The position numbers were made by a program, and so were the translations under genes. Below are positions 51,101-63,300 of a stretch of DNA of 64,000 nucleotides, in pieces. Each line of letters begins with the position of its first letter. Within the stretch, counting starts at the first letter, position 1. The notes under the pieces are model-generated. The model was not told the origin of the DNA. It worked only from the letters and a program-made list of their open reading frames with translations, and ran no database searches. Source of the DNA: Pisaster brevispinus (lineage: Eukaryota > Echinodermata > Asteroidea > Forcipulatida > Asteriidae); the NCBI GenBank assembly GCA_023634235.1, contig JAMKCF010000001.1, positions 32,121,772 through 32,185,771 of the forward strand, given 5' to 3'.

Positions 51101-52806
51101 AAAAGGGCATATGAAAAGCCTTAAAAATAAACATTTTAAATACATCATGATGAATTATCATATGTGTTTACTTCTGTTTGGAAAAACTTATAAAAAACTT
51201 GTTGTAACTTTTATTTTACAAACAGTAGTTCCGTTGCTCATTGCTCCAGTCAAAAGTTGGAAAAAAGATTCAAATTTATCAACGATTAAGACTAAGAGGT
51301 GAATCGCACACACAAGCAAGGTGACTTTCAGTTTCAAAAGTGGAGGTCTGACGGCAATCAATTCAATGTTTACCTCATGACCTAGCTAGCTAGCGTTGCA
51401 ACACTGCGTTTGCTGGTAATTCCGTTTGCTGCAAGCCTAGGCATGCTAGGCCTAGGCCCTAGACCATTGTAGACAGTAGACTACGTAACCTAGTGCTGTG
51501 CGCGGGGACATATACAGTCATTTGACCAGTTCGGGATCATTGACCAGTTTGGGATCACTTCAACTTTGCAATAACCACATAATTAAATTACTTTTCACAT
51601 TACCAATTTCTGTTGATACATATGAAGAATAACATCCAATAAACCATTAAACCCAAAATAGGGTGCCAAACATCATTGACAAATAAATTATGGCCATTTT
51701 CCTGAAGTTTGTCTGCGATATTGATCATTTAAAAAAAAATGTTGGTTGAAAAACGCTGTTAAAACTTCTCACCTTTAAAATTGGTATGCCAGGGCGAATA
51801 ACATTTATGTAAAATGCTTAGAATGTGTAAAAAATATTTCAGGTAAATACTGAGCAGTCGTCTTGTTTTTTTGAGGAGACGAAATTACCAAAATCGTCTT
51901 TTGGGGGGCATCGTACCCTTGACCAGTTCGGGATCACTCACTACTCAGCATCTCTTATTGCGTCAAATGGTACCGCACTCAGTGAGGTAAAATCATACTG
52001 CTGCAGTTGAAAGTTCATTTATTGCTTTTAATAAGATACATTTCTTCAACAAATTATTGTAGTAATATTGGGTTTTTTGTGAGAAAATGAAACTTGGAGG
52101 AGGAAATTGCGACTGTAAGAATAGATATTTGGGTCAATGTTGCTGTAGGCACGCTTCACCTTTTCATTTGCCTTTGCTGTTGTTTTGTGTTTTTGTCACT
52201 GAATTTTTGCGCTGCTGTTGAATACACTTGCATGAAATTCACTGGAGAAAGGAAGTCCATGTCCATGCCAAAAAACTTGTGAAGTTTGTCCCCTTGAGAG
52301 AGAGTTTCATGAATGGGAGTATGGGTTTGAAATAGAGGGCACGCTACTGATTCAGAATAGAATCAACTGATCCTGAACTGGTCAAACAGGTGACGATACT
52401 TTTCTCCAAAAGCCTCTCCAAAAGTACTAATCTTTTTTTGTCAGTGGATACTTGGTGAGTTTTATGACATGTTTAGGTAAACTGATCAACTTTTTTGTTT
52501 AAGATGTCAAAGAGATTGCAACCAAAAACAACGTGAATTCAAAAAGTGATCCCAAACTGGTCAAATGACTGTAAAAAAAAAGAAGTAACAATATGATGCA
52601 CATGACATGTATTAACCGCGTCTCAGCTTGAACATGCCGACACTACCCTTCGATTTCAAGCCCAAAGGCACGGTGAAATTTGACATGTATACTCACACAG
52701 CTCCATTGCGAAGGCCTTTCAGGACAGCCAAAGCTTCTCTGTGTTTTCCTGAAGTCAGAAACGTGTTGACTGAGTGTAACAACTGTAATGCCATGGGCAC
52801 CGCCAT
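48156..52806 (-). CDS. PXMP4: Peroxisomal membrane protein 4, with an in-frame TGA
   Basis: PXMP4 (PMP24) is a small multi-pass protein of the peroxisome membrane; its transport role is not settled. Exons 52697-52806, 50695-50757, 49934-50132 and 48156-48407 join in phases 2, 2 and 0. The length is 207 codons, against 212 in human. Matching blocks: EALAVLKGLRNGAVYG, KIRAPHALVMTFLF, ILRATYTHSKNLASFVF, FGTNNNVNSQINMYLLSRVL, RDPFPVFAAVV, HREVLQPSLQKSMTYLY and DVWH..DFL. Codon 163 is TGA (48291-48293 on the minus strand), where the family has Trp in AVVWGLV; the frame is intact on both sides and ends at TAG (48156-48158). The gene is therefore either a nonsense allele, recoded, or a sequence error. 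Intron 1 holds a 1.06-kb element and the 3' UTR starts with a MITE. Confidence 0.92.
50157..50325. repeat. GACGTTTCGACCCTAGCAGA repeat copy in PXMP4 intron 2
   Basis: Same order of blocks as 14127-14345, ending in CCAGTCAAGTGGAAATACAT and a GAGAGA run. It begins 24 nt upstream of the PXMP4 exon 3 boundary. Confidence 0.75.
51513..52573. mobile_element. 1.06-kb TA-flanked inverted-repeat element in PXMP4 intron 1
   Basis: CAGTCATTTGACCAGTT at the left and AACTGGTCAAATGACTG at the right are exact inverted copies, each flanked by TA. GACCAGTT(C/T)GGGATCA occurs twice at the left end, again at about 51910 and, inverted and altered, at about 52372. TA flanks and CAGT ends fit Tc1/mariner-type elements. 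No transposase frame is present. Confidence 0.8.
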
Positions 52807-54146
52807 TTTAACTCTACAGAGAAGCGCCCTCTTTTGACTTTAAATTTTGTGTTGCCGCCGGTAGAGGGCGGAACATCGACTGGCTCGATTTGGAGGGGAA
52901 AAGAAAGAAAAAGTTGAAAAGAAAAATGAATTTCAGTTGTCAGAAGAATATATCTGGCGCGTTTTCAAGCCAAATGGAGACTTTATATAAGTATACAATG
53001 GGGAGCTAATGTGGCGCACCCGGATGGACTGGGCAACTCTACGAATCCTTTTGATGCAGATGTTTGTTTGACACATAATATCTTTTCTCAAGTAATTCGT
53101 GTTGCGAACGGCGACCAACAAACTAACAAAACATGAATATGTATAACAAACGTCGCAGATCAAGACTAGTCCAGCGTCAACCAAACAGCAATGTTGCATG
53201 ATGTTGAGTCAAACGCTGTGCGATCACATTACACCTGTGTTGCAACCACCAGAAGAAGGAACAGCTCGTGACTTCTAAAAGTGCGCTGAACTTGCGGAAA
53301 TACCGGAACTTTATTGCCGCCCTACAGCGGCATTGCATGACCTTCGACACTGCGCTCTGCTATTTCAAGCGTCACTCGTTTGTTGCACGTTGTTGTATTA
53401 TTCATGAAACTATTTTTGATAATAGAAAAGAAAACCCCGACTGCTGAATGGTGAAACCCAAAATCTGCCTTGCAGCACGAAGCGTGGAGCTAAAATGATT
53501 GATCAGTTACAAATGCCTTATATACAAATGCCCTATACATGTGTACATGACATATTATGTATGCCTTACCGTGTGTAAGCGGTCTGTGTGGAGTTGATCA
53601 ACACGAATGTTCTCCGAAAATCTCCAGCACTAGCACCGAAGCACTGCGGGAACCGTAGGCCTTGCCACCGAGCTGGTCTATCAGTATCGCACAGTTGACC
53701 GTACTTCATGTACAACAGGTATACAATTTATTTATTTTATACAAAATACAGTACTATATAGTGCTATACTTAGGTGTGCTTTTGTACGTGATTAGCTGGT
53801 TGTCGTTTGTGAGGCATGTACATGACATGAACCTTGTGTGGTAATTATAAATAATCGCACAGTCATCCATGGAGATTATATGAATTCAGCCCTCCACCAG
53901 CTGCCCTCCATACCTCATCCATAAACCATTCTAACAATCTAAAGAGTTGTTTTAATGGAGCTTGTTGTCATCTATAATGAATATGCCGTTGGTGTACCTG
54001 GATGCACAAACAGGAAACCAAACAGTGTAATATAGCCTCGTGTTTGTTTATACATACATTTACACTGGGCACTGATACTATTTTAAAGAGGTCAAAGTAT
54101 TCATTTTTTGTGTTGCATCATAGAGTAAATCAGTGAGATCAAAATT

Positions 54147-54150
54147 ATTC

Positions 54151-54202
<52 letters not shown>

Positions 54203-54204
54203 CC
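54147..54204. repeat. (ATC)n microsatellite
   Basis: About 16 uninterrupted ATC triplets followed by interrupted ones. The acidic minus-strand frame over it is an artefact. Confidence 0.95.
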
Positions 54205-55249
54205 ATCATTATCATCATCTGAATGTGTTCCACCATTGCTGGATGAAACCCTCCTCATGCAATTTCCATTCTCTGCCTTTTCTTCCTTCTGGTCCAAGTT
54301 GTCATGTCTGTGTATGTTATGAATTTCGTCTCTCCATTTTTCTCTTCTGTCTTCCTCTTCTTCTTTTTCCACTTTCTATGTTGCCATTTTGTTAGTCTCT
54401 ATGTGATGTCCACCTGTTGTCTTGTCTTCTTGGCAAGTGTCCATGTGTCCTGCCTATCATTTCCTTGATCTCGTCCATGTGTCTTTGATCAAAGTTTATA
54501 AATAATGTCACTATGACTTTTTTTTACAGCAGTTATTATATAGTGTGTACGTTTGAGTAATAATAATGACCCCTGTAGCGTGTCTAGTTATAAAAATCAT
54601 TGACCGACCCTTTCAACGGAAGATGTGGTAATTATGATGGTTGCTGATTGTGGTGCATTCGTTTTGAAATGATCGTGGTTTGGAAAGATATTTTAAAAGT
54701 AGATTATTGGCCCCACAGCCCTTCTCAATCCCTCACTTTAGTAATTGGACACAAAATGGGTTGGGACTGTAGGGCCATTCAGAATAGTCACTGTTAAAAA
54801 AATTCGATTTGTTTTTCGAAATTGTTTGACCCACCCACCCATCCACCCCAAACTAAGATTTTTAAAAATATTGAATGGCTTCATAATATAATATATACAC
54901 TGAAGAACAAAGTAATGCCTCAAATGAACCAGATATTAATTTAGACCAAAGGTCTCTAACATCAGTAGTTTTCAATGTTATTTTTTCTGGCTTAAACAAA
55001 CAACTTTGTAGTTTAATTAATCAGGAATTAAATTGACCATCTTGGCCAGCTGGGTACTTTTTCTTCTTCTTTTTTGTTTGTTATTTATGTAACTTTAAAA
55101 AAAATAAAAATAAAAACTGAACTTCGATTTTCAGTTATTTTTTTTAAACCACCCAAAAACACTTTCGAAAAAAAAATCAAAATTGTTAAACATTGACTAT
55201 TCTGAATGGATCTTGAAGTGTTTATGTCATATACATGTACTTGTACATA

Positions 55250-56284
55250 ATACACTTATCAATTGTATGACGCACCCTACGACCCCCGGGGAGGGTACGT
55301 CATGTCTGCGTCATGTCTCTCAAAATTATGACCCAAGGGTATGTCAAAATCCAATGATGGTCCGTCAAAAAATCTGCGGGGGTTGCGTCATGGTACGTCA
55401 TGGTCCGTCGATGTCCATTCCGACATCGGTCCAATTTTTCTTTCGATCCAACGCACACACAGCATAGTTACAATAATTGTAACCATCGCCGGAGCATTAA
55501 GTAACTACACAGCACGCTGGGCCACGACCATTGAAAAAATCTTCAGGCCACCAAATAACTTTACACCAAAAATGATAGACCCAGGGTTCTGCCCACGGTG
55601 GTCGGTACCGGAAAACCCGCCCGGCACTGACGGAATTTTCTCTTTTTCCGCCCACCACAAATTTTCAAATTTTGTGAATTAACTTAATTGCAAAATTAAA
55701 TTCTTGCCAAATTATTAATCATTTAACTTAATATGTAGGTTTTTAAAAGAAAATCTACCGGTAAATTCAAAATATCCAGCTCGTTTTCTGTCAAGAAAGT
55801 CCCAAGTCTTGGTATTTTACTAGCTGCGATCTCGTTCATTTCAGTATACGAACGTTAAAAACACACATGCACGTTGTTAGTCTGGCTCTCTCCTCCATGT
55901 CCCTTACTACAAAACGTAGGCGAGTAGGGAAACACACAACTCAATTTTCCAGGGGTTCAAAGACGTGCGGTGGAGTCTAATCGCGACCTCCTTCCTGTGA
56001 TATATAATACAAAACTGTAACCTCGTACTCATAAACACATCGCTCTCGCCGCACAATTTTCCCCAATGTGCATCGTCGACCAAGGGTCCGTCCCGTCAGT
56101 GGTGCGTCAATTTCCGCGATTGGTGTGTCAAAAAATCGTTCCAAAGAGCGTATAAATCCGCGACAGGTGCGTCAAATTTTTGACTCGGGGTGGGTCTTTG
56201 TACACGCGAAATCCGACGCACCTAAGGACATTGACGCACCTACCCCGGGGGTCATAGGGTGCGTCATACAACTGATAAGTGTAT
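55250..56284. mobile_element. 1.03-kb inverted-repeat element with 42-bp ends
   Basis: The two ends match over 42 bp with about two differences: ATACACTTATCA, TTGTATGACGCACCCTA and GACCCCCGGGG. Inside, GTCATG/TGCGTC-type short motifs (GGTGCGTCAA, GGTACGTCATG) are scattered near both ends, and the middle is AT-rich. No long frame; TA may be the duplicated target. Confidence 0.85.
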
Positions 56285-56534
56285 AACCAACGGAGATTTA
56301 CAGAATTCCACCAACGAAATTGCCCCTATTCATCGCCTTCCTCTCCCATTAATCGGACCGAGACAATCGCATTGCCTCGTGGATTAAAACTATGTTTGAT
56401 TTTTGCTTGTCCATCCGCTGGACGGCATTTTGTGTTTACATCGCGGATATTTTTTGGACTGTGTAGAACACGTGTAGCAAACCGTGGGCCCTATTTTTTT
56501 GCATAAATACTCCCTCCATGGTGATAACACATCC

Positions 56535-56964
56535 TCCGTCCCAACTTAAAGAATCATGATCCCAACTGCAGTTGGGACCGGTCCCAACTTGAGTGTTGTA
56601 GACTGAGCAGGTCTGCGTATTCGAGCAAATGGACCTGTTACAGTGCGCGAGTTTGTTTTCTTCGCGCGTTATAAAAGCAATGTACGCGGGAACAAAGTTG
56701 AACATAAAGTTATTGTTCAAATACACGCAATACTTGCATGTGGATTCTTTTCAATTTTTTATTCTTCTATATTTCCAGCGTTAACTACCGAACGTATACG
56801 AGCTCCGTTCTACAACTGGAAATATTCGAAAACTTCTTAAGAGGCCCATTCTGACCAATCGCGGTTTACAGTCCCTGAGCTCTATAGTTGGGCCGTCCCA
56901 ACTGCAACACCCGCGTCGGGGCAAGTCCTAACTATAGTTGGGACAATTTTTAAGTTGGGACGGA
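56535..56964. mobile_element. MITE with TCCGTCCCAACTTAAA ends
   Basis: Exact inverted ends TCCGTCCCAACTTAA, followed in both arms by CCCAACT-AGTTGGGAC palindromes. It ends about 310 bp before the dispanin start codon. Confidence 0.8.
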
Positions 56965-57275
56965 ACAAACGATCGAAGACATTGTTAAACATTGATTGCC
57001 ATTGTTTACCTTGAACAAACAGCCCTTCAGATCCTGAGTCATTGAATAAACACCGACTGTGCAAGGGAGGACTGGCCGATGTTCTTCCCAGCGCGTACTT
57101 TTTCTACCAGAGTAGACATTGTGCAACAAGGAAGGTTCTATACTGTGGCCGGGAAAGAAGGATCTAGCAGTAGCAGCTGTGTGATGCCTGGAGGTTTGTT
57201 CCATGAGTTCGAAAACACAAACTGGCTGCTGTTTTATTTTTTAGCGAGTAAAGAGGACGCGACACTTCTTCAAGA

Positions 57276-59726
57276 ATGGATGCAGACACACTGAAAGAAG
57301 GTATGTGTATAGTATTAGTTGCGTTCAGTACATCAAATGCTGCTAAACCTTTCTGAATGATGAAACCAAGGATGCCTCATAGGTAAACCTACCCTTAACT
57401 CACGAGCCTGAGGAAACCTGGAAAACAAGGGGCCTTGTGAACCCGGAAACACCGGGGTTAACCCCTGCTCTTCCATGATAAAATGTTCTGAACTTCTCTG
57501 GGTTCTTTTACGTGCATTACCAATCCTAGTACACGAAGCCTATAACTGCTTTTAATGTAGTCATATCCGAACGACGTGGCATTTACGGGAAAGTAGTCTG
57601 CTCAGGGACACGGGGGCCCGCGGACGGGACTCGAACCCACACTCTGCTGATCAGAAACACCAGAGCCCGAGTCCGGTGCTCTTTATTGTTAATAGCTCGG
57701 CCACGACATGCCACACTTTGTCTATTGTGCATTTTACTACTGCCAAACCATGCAATTACACGTTTTAATGGATGATTTCCAACTAAACTCTGAGGAGCAT
57801 TTAAAAGACGAGTTTGGTCAATTATCGGACATTCCAAATAATTGAATGGGTGTTCACGATGTATTTGAGCCCAGTGTAGCTCTTTTAATCCCGGGGCCAA
57901 TTTTGTAAAGCCTGATGTACATAGCAAGCAGGCATGTTTTGCTTTTGGTCCTCTTAGCACATTGTTTACGAATTTTGTAACAACTGCTTATAGCCTTGAG
58001 GAAAAACAAAAGACACGCTAACTTTCTTGTTGCAGCTCTTGTTTGTAAGCACGGCAAATACACGCGTCAAGTTATTATGTGACCTTTGACTCTTTCACAG
58101 AGCCTGGACTTGCTGCAGGCACGATTTGTACACAGCTCAGTGGAAGAAAACATCAAATCTTGTTTTTGATGGGGATTACAGTGACTGAATTTTAGCAAAA
58201 ATGTAAAAAAACTTCCCATTATGAGAAGTGTATTATCTGCCTGCCAGAAAGGCCCTGGAATGTACAATGTCAGTCTTTTTTTGAACAAAAGTTACAATCA
58301 TGGTCTGTACCTCCTGTACCTTTTCAGTACCACCACTCATTAGAGAGATAGTAAGCCCATTGTGCACAATTGGCCATCTTAAAAATAAATCGTAATGCAT
58401 CTTGGTAAACTGGGTGCCGTTAACAAATAAATCAAGCTGCCAAGATGGATGCCATGTAGTTTACCTGTTACAGCGTTTGCCCTTAACTTTTTCAGTGACC
58501 GGCCAGCAGAACCAGCTAGCTTTTCATTTCACTGGTCCGTCAGCTTTTTCACTGGTCAATAATTCCTATTAAATAGAGATGCTTTTCAATACTGAACTAG
58601 CCGGCCGGGGCACTTGGAGAGACTTTTGACTGGTCCTCAGGTGTTTTAACTGGCATTTGGCCCAGCGGACCACTGTTACTGAGGGAGAACGCTGTGTAAC
58701 TGCGCCATGTTTTGTAGCTGTGTGTATAGACCTTTCCATTGTTGATAAACAAACTGCGCTGGTTGGCATGGACCGCCGAATGTTATTAAAACATTCAATC
58801 GTGTTAACAGATGTTTTAACAAAATTCAACATTTTCGGCAAACTTCTAATTAAATAAAATACCTCCCATGATCGGTTGCTTTGTTTCCAATAAATTCAAC
58901 ACTATTTTTGAATATTTGTGTAACATTGTTACAAACTGTAGCTATCTGTTTTTGTTTTGCATTTATGGCTTTTCATAGTTTTCCAGCCTGGGTTGGCAAA
59001 ATCTTGGGCTGTGACGTTGCAAAAGAAAGGTCTATACCGCATTGCTTCACAATCAGCGCGCCATGATGCACTTGGGTTTCACCCAGAGTTCTTTGCGCAT
59101 CGATCTTGCGCACCGATCATGCGCAATGGACACGCACAATTATATGCGTTATTGCATTGTGTTGATAACTTGTAAGGGACAAACCATAGTTTCTAAAAAA
59201 ATAACAATGCACGGTGTTTCAACGTTTTTCAAACATCCACAGCTCTTCTTTCTAAATCTGAGAACTTTCTGGATGATACTGGTGGAGACGAGCCGTGCAC
59301 CTCGTCCGCGTCACAGCTCAACGAGGGAGGAGCGAGTTCCTACGACCAGTACCAATACCCAACCGAACCAGTGGATCAGAAACGCAGTGAAAGTGCCTTG
59401 AGGAACACCCATCAGATGAAATCGAGCAATGGCGATTCAGACAATCCAGTATGTGTTATTTGTTTTAAGTAATTTGGGGTTGAATGGAGAACAAAGTTGA
59501 CTAGAGCAGGGCTCGATTTCACAGAGAGTTAAGAGTGATCTTAACTCCAAATCACTCTTAATTGCTAAGCAAAGTGTGATGTCACAATGCAAATTACTAT
59601 GGTGATAACTGACAACTTATCTTAAGACGAATCTTTGGGGTGCTTTGTGAAATCGACCCCAGGACTTGAACCGGCCACCTCAATCAATCAATCAATCAAT
59701 CAATCACTCAATCATCAGTCAGCCAG

Positions 59727-59759
<33 letters not shown>

Positions 59760-62700
59760 TATCAATCAATCATCGGGCATTTGTAGAGCGCCACCATTCT
59801 AGTTGCCTATTCCGAGGCGCTTAGATAAGCTGAAGGGGAAAACATTAAGACAAAAGAGTTCACAGAATTTCATGTGGGTATGACAAATGCAATGGACATA
59901 AAATGTAAGCAGATTCAAAGAGATGAGTCTTAAGCTGACTTTTGAAGATCTGTAAGGAGTCAAGTGTACGGAGTTGATAGGGGAGATCATTCCATAGCTC
60001 TGGTGCAGGAGTACATTTTGGAGGGCTTCGCAGTTCTGAAAAGAACTGTGACTGATTATTTGGTTATACCCGTGGTGGCGGATGGGTAAGAATTCGGCAT
60101 GGACACCTAGCTTTAGTTGATCAAGGGGACATCTTGTGACTGCCTTTACTGCTGAAGTGCTAGTAAACTATTAGTCTGAACGTTTCGAATAGCCTGCTCT
60201 AGTCATCGTCAGTCTCTCATCACAGCGGCGTTACCGCAAGCAAAATGTACATCGATACGTCACCATGCAATGCCTCAAACACCTATGTAATTCTGTCAAA
60301 TGTCACACTTTCGTCCAGCAATATTTTGCTTAACAAAATATTTAGAGTGCAGACGAATCCACTGAGTCGCGAGATTATGGTTTCTAATTTGCATTGGAAA
60401 CACTTTGTGTAGTGTTTGTTTGTTTTTTTTTTTTTGCTATGCTAAACAAGGGAAGTAAATTTGTATCTTGCAATTCCAATTATAGTCCACGCCGGGTTTT
60501 AGATAGGCGGATTCTAATGCTTCCAAGTTTCCAGGTAGTTGAAAAAAACGGACGTCAAAATGGTGTCCTTGATAACTAATCCATATTTCAAGTTGTCTAA
60601 AACGAAAGATGAGTGTGATAGAGAAAAAAACAAAACATGAGCATCAACAGACATCCGGGAATCTTTCCGGTTAACATCATCATGGCTCGGTCAAACATTC
60701 CCAGTGCCCGTATAGACCATGTTACTTTGTTTACTGAGTGGTGACCTTGTACATTATAATGCATTTCCTGACTACAAGATACTACACAGGCTATAATGGG
60801 AAAATTTACATTTTGTGCCATAATTTTCACATACATTCAAAATTTACAAAAGCAACAGCTGTACAGCTTTTGAGATGTCCCCCACTTTCTTCATATCAAA
60901 AGTGGAGAAAAATCAGACAGTGCGATCTCCATAAAACATTTTAAGATTTGTTGTATTCTTCCATTGAGCTGTGTACAAATGTGCCTGCAGGAAGTCCGGG
61001 CTCTGTGGCTCTTTTGGAAACATGTGATGTCATAGGTCACATGGTCTATATCATGTCTGTATAAACACCCGCATAAAAACGTTCATGCGTGGGGTAAGAT
61101 TGACAACACAAATGCTCACAGATTTTCACAGAGTGTGCCTATTGAAGATTTGCATGGCACGAAAACTTCCCTTGAAATGCTCTTGAGAAACTGTTAATTT
61201 ATTGATCTCGCGAGTCTGAAATTTGGTGTTTGAAATCAGTCAGAGTTTTCAAAATTTTCTCGTGACGAGATTACCGGATGAGCTATAACTTTCACATGTT
61301 TGTTATTTCACGTCTGTTGTGTTTGGCATACCCTGGGCTTTGACATTTTGCCAAATATTGGCCAGGAGCTAAAAGGCTCAGGACTTGCTTTTCATGTGAG
61401 ATTCTATGTCGTGCTAGCTCCAGACTGATTGTACAATCGGGATGGCATGGGGCGGCTAGCCTCTCACCACCGTGGCACTGGTTCGAGTCCCTGCTAGGGA
61501 TATTTATGTGAGTAGAGTAGTGCGTTGACTCTCTCATTTGCCACGAGGGTTTTTCTCCGGGCACTCCGGTTTTCCTCCCTCCGGAGAAATCGAACACCTT
61601 CGACCTCTCTTCTCTGGCTGCGCTCTGTGGGTTGATGTGGCTGGCTGCCAAGGGTGCCCTTGCTTGCCACCGGCTCGACGACGCTGTAGCCGCGTCCCTC
61701 GCAATTCACTGCGAGTAAGGATGGCTAGCCTCTCAGTTAACTACCATTATCATAAAGAGGAAATATGGAGGCACGAAAGTTTAACATAGGATTAATAATC
61801 CACTGTAATCTTGTAAATTTTATGCTTTTTCCTCAAATTTACAGAATACCGACCGATGCAATAATGTAGCAGTAGACATTGAGAGAGTAAGACCACCAGC
61901 GCCCTCTACGACGGTTGGGATGCCGGTGATGTACCCACGAGATTCCGATGTCCTTCCTACGGCAATACTTATGACGTTTTGCTGCCCTGTGTGTGGATGC
62001 ATGGCAATATCACAGGCGAGAAAGGTATGTATCCCGGATGTACAAAAGTCTTAAGAGCTGTGATAGTATAGCTCAAGCAGTACAGAACAACCACAGCAGT
62101 AAACTTGGGTACAGGCATGTATACAACTCTTTTCGGAGAAGTGTTGGTTTTGAGGAGAGTGTGGTCTCGACGTTTCGAACAGAATCGTCTTCAGGAGAAG
62201 AGTATAGCTTTTTCTTCTTTTTTTCCTTTTCTTCTCATTTTTTAATTGCAAGACAAAAAAACAACAACTCCAAAAAACAAGAATACTGAAGGACAAACGA
62301 AACAAAAGAACAACTGAAGACGAGAGCCTATTTACATACAGTTGTTTCTTGTCTTATCAGACGCTAGTCTCGCATGACAACATATCCACCTGGAAGATCT
62401 CAAAATCTCATACGATTCTTTATATCTTGCAAGTTAAATGTTCTCCCTATCTCTCTCAATCAACAACAATACTTAGAGTTCAAATTTTAAGTGAATTGTG
62501 AATCATACGGGACCTGCAGAAGGGTGTAGAGTTATCACAATTTATGTTGGCTAATATCCACAAGACACCTCAAAAAATATTCCATGATGTGTTTTTTTTG
62601 GCGAATAGACTTCTCCACAGTTGGTCTTCCCACCCTCACGATACCCCCAGTCCAACTTGTGGAGGAAGTTTGAGGGGAAAGTATTGCAAAAAGACCAGGC

Positions 62701-63300
62701 AATTTGTTTTACAAGATGAACGTAACCACAGAGCTTGATATTTTTTTATCATCTACTAACTGGAAACTAGCTGAATTCAAGGGCTGGAGCCCTGGTGTTT
62801 CTGATCAGCAGAGTGTGGGTTCGAGTCCCGGTCGTGACACTTGTGTCCTTGAGCGCGATACTTGACCACTGTCTTGTCCTTCGGATGGGAAATTAAGCCG
62901 TAGGTCCCGTGTACTAGGAGTGCAAATAAAAGAACCTAGAACACTTATCGTGGAAGAGTAGAAGTTAACCCTGGTGTTTCTGGTTCACATAGCAAGCACC
63001 CTTGTTTACAGGTTTCCTCAGGCTTGCAAGCTACCGTGATTAAGTTCCTTTATGAGGCATCGTTGGTTTGATTACCACCAGAACTTCATAATAATAATAA
63101 AGTATTTAAAAACATGTTTTCCCCTCTTTTTCTTATAGGCGCGACGACTACGGGAGGCAGGGAAGTACACGTCATCAGCGCTGGCTTCGGGTGCTTCGTC
63201 CTGGTGGGCTTGGTCAGCCGCTCTGTCGGGCTGTTTCATCATCCTTGGGATGGCTCTATCCGCCATGGTCTTCATGCTCTTGAAACTGATTCAAACGTAG
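57276..63300 (+). CDS. CD225/dispanin family two-pass membrane protein
   Basis: Dispanins (IFITM, SynDIG, TMEM91 and PRRT relatives) are small membrane proteins with two hydrophobic segments joined by a basic loop. Exons are 57276-57300, 59243-59448, 61845-62024 and 63139-63300, joining in phases 1, 0 and 0 to 190 aa. The first 110 residues are polar and Ser/Gln-rich. The CD225 domain covers about residues 112-187: DVLPTAILMTFCCPVCGCMA (hydrophobic segment 1 with the conserved Cys-Cys-Pro, a likely palmitoylation site), QARKARRLREAGKYTSSALA (loop) and GCFIILGMALSAMVFMLLKL (segment 2). The ATG in exon 1 is followed by MDADTLKE; it is the only start that keeps the frame. The N-terminus has no family match, so the subtype is open. 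It is more like the SynDIG or TMEM91 group than true IFITM, by loop sequence only. Confidence 0.88.
57390..57712 (-). repeat. tRNA-derived SINE (minus)
   Basis: GAGCCTGAGGAAACCTGG, then the CGGGGTTAACCCCTGCTCTT block, and the head GGGACTCGAACCCACACTCT with CTCGGCCACGACATG. In the first intron of the dispanin gene. Confidence 0.85.
58800..59025. repeat. Second copy of the 2640-2875 repeat
   Basis: GTTACAAACTGTAGCTATCT, TTTTGTTTTGCATTTATGGC and TTTTCCAGCCTGGGTTGGCA align with 2790-2860. In the first intron of the dispanin gene. Confidence 0.6.
59509..59660. mobile_element. MITE of the GATTTCACAAAGAG family
   Basis: GGGCTCGATTTCACAGAGAG and the inverted GCTTTGTGAAATCGACCCC frame 150 bp with CTTAATTGCTAAGCAA. 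It starts 60 nt after dispanin exon 2. Confidence 0.8.
59690..59775. repeat. (CAAT)n microsatellite
   Basis: Runs of AATCAATCAATC with a few changes over about 85 bp, followed by ordinary intron sequence. Confidence 0.9.
61440..61720 (+). repeat. tRNA-derived SINE of a second family
   Basis: The head GGCTAGCCTCTCACCACCGT with GGTTCGAGTCCCTG is followed by CTCATTTGCCACGAGGG, CTCCGGGCACTCCGGTTTTC and CTCCCTCCGGAGAAATCGA. This body differs from the other SINE family in the window. Confidence 0.75.
62781..63070 (+). repeat. tRNA-derived SINE (plus), lacking the first box
   Basis: CTGGTGTTTCTGATCAGCAG, GTGGGTTCGAGTCCCGGTCG, then ATTAAGCCGTAGGTCCCGTG and TTAACCCTGGTGTTTCTGG with CAGGTTTCCTCAGGCTTGC. 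It ends about 70 nt before the last dispanin exon. Confidence 0.8.

Larger units (their letters stand above)
52807..57275. other. Divergent spacer between PXMP4 and the dispanin gene
   Basis: 4.5 kb between two genes transcribed away from each other. It holds AT-rich sequence, a CAT microsatellite and the elements at 55250-56284 and 56535-56964. No other gene is seen. Both promoters must lie here, but no TATA box or initiator can be assigned. Confidence 0.6.

Noticed and set aside
54145..54372. Acidic 75-residue frame on the minus strand
   Set aside because: Its poly-Asp half is the ATC microsatellite; the rest has no family match.
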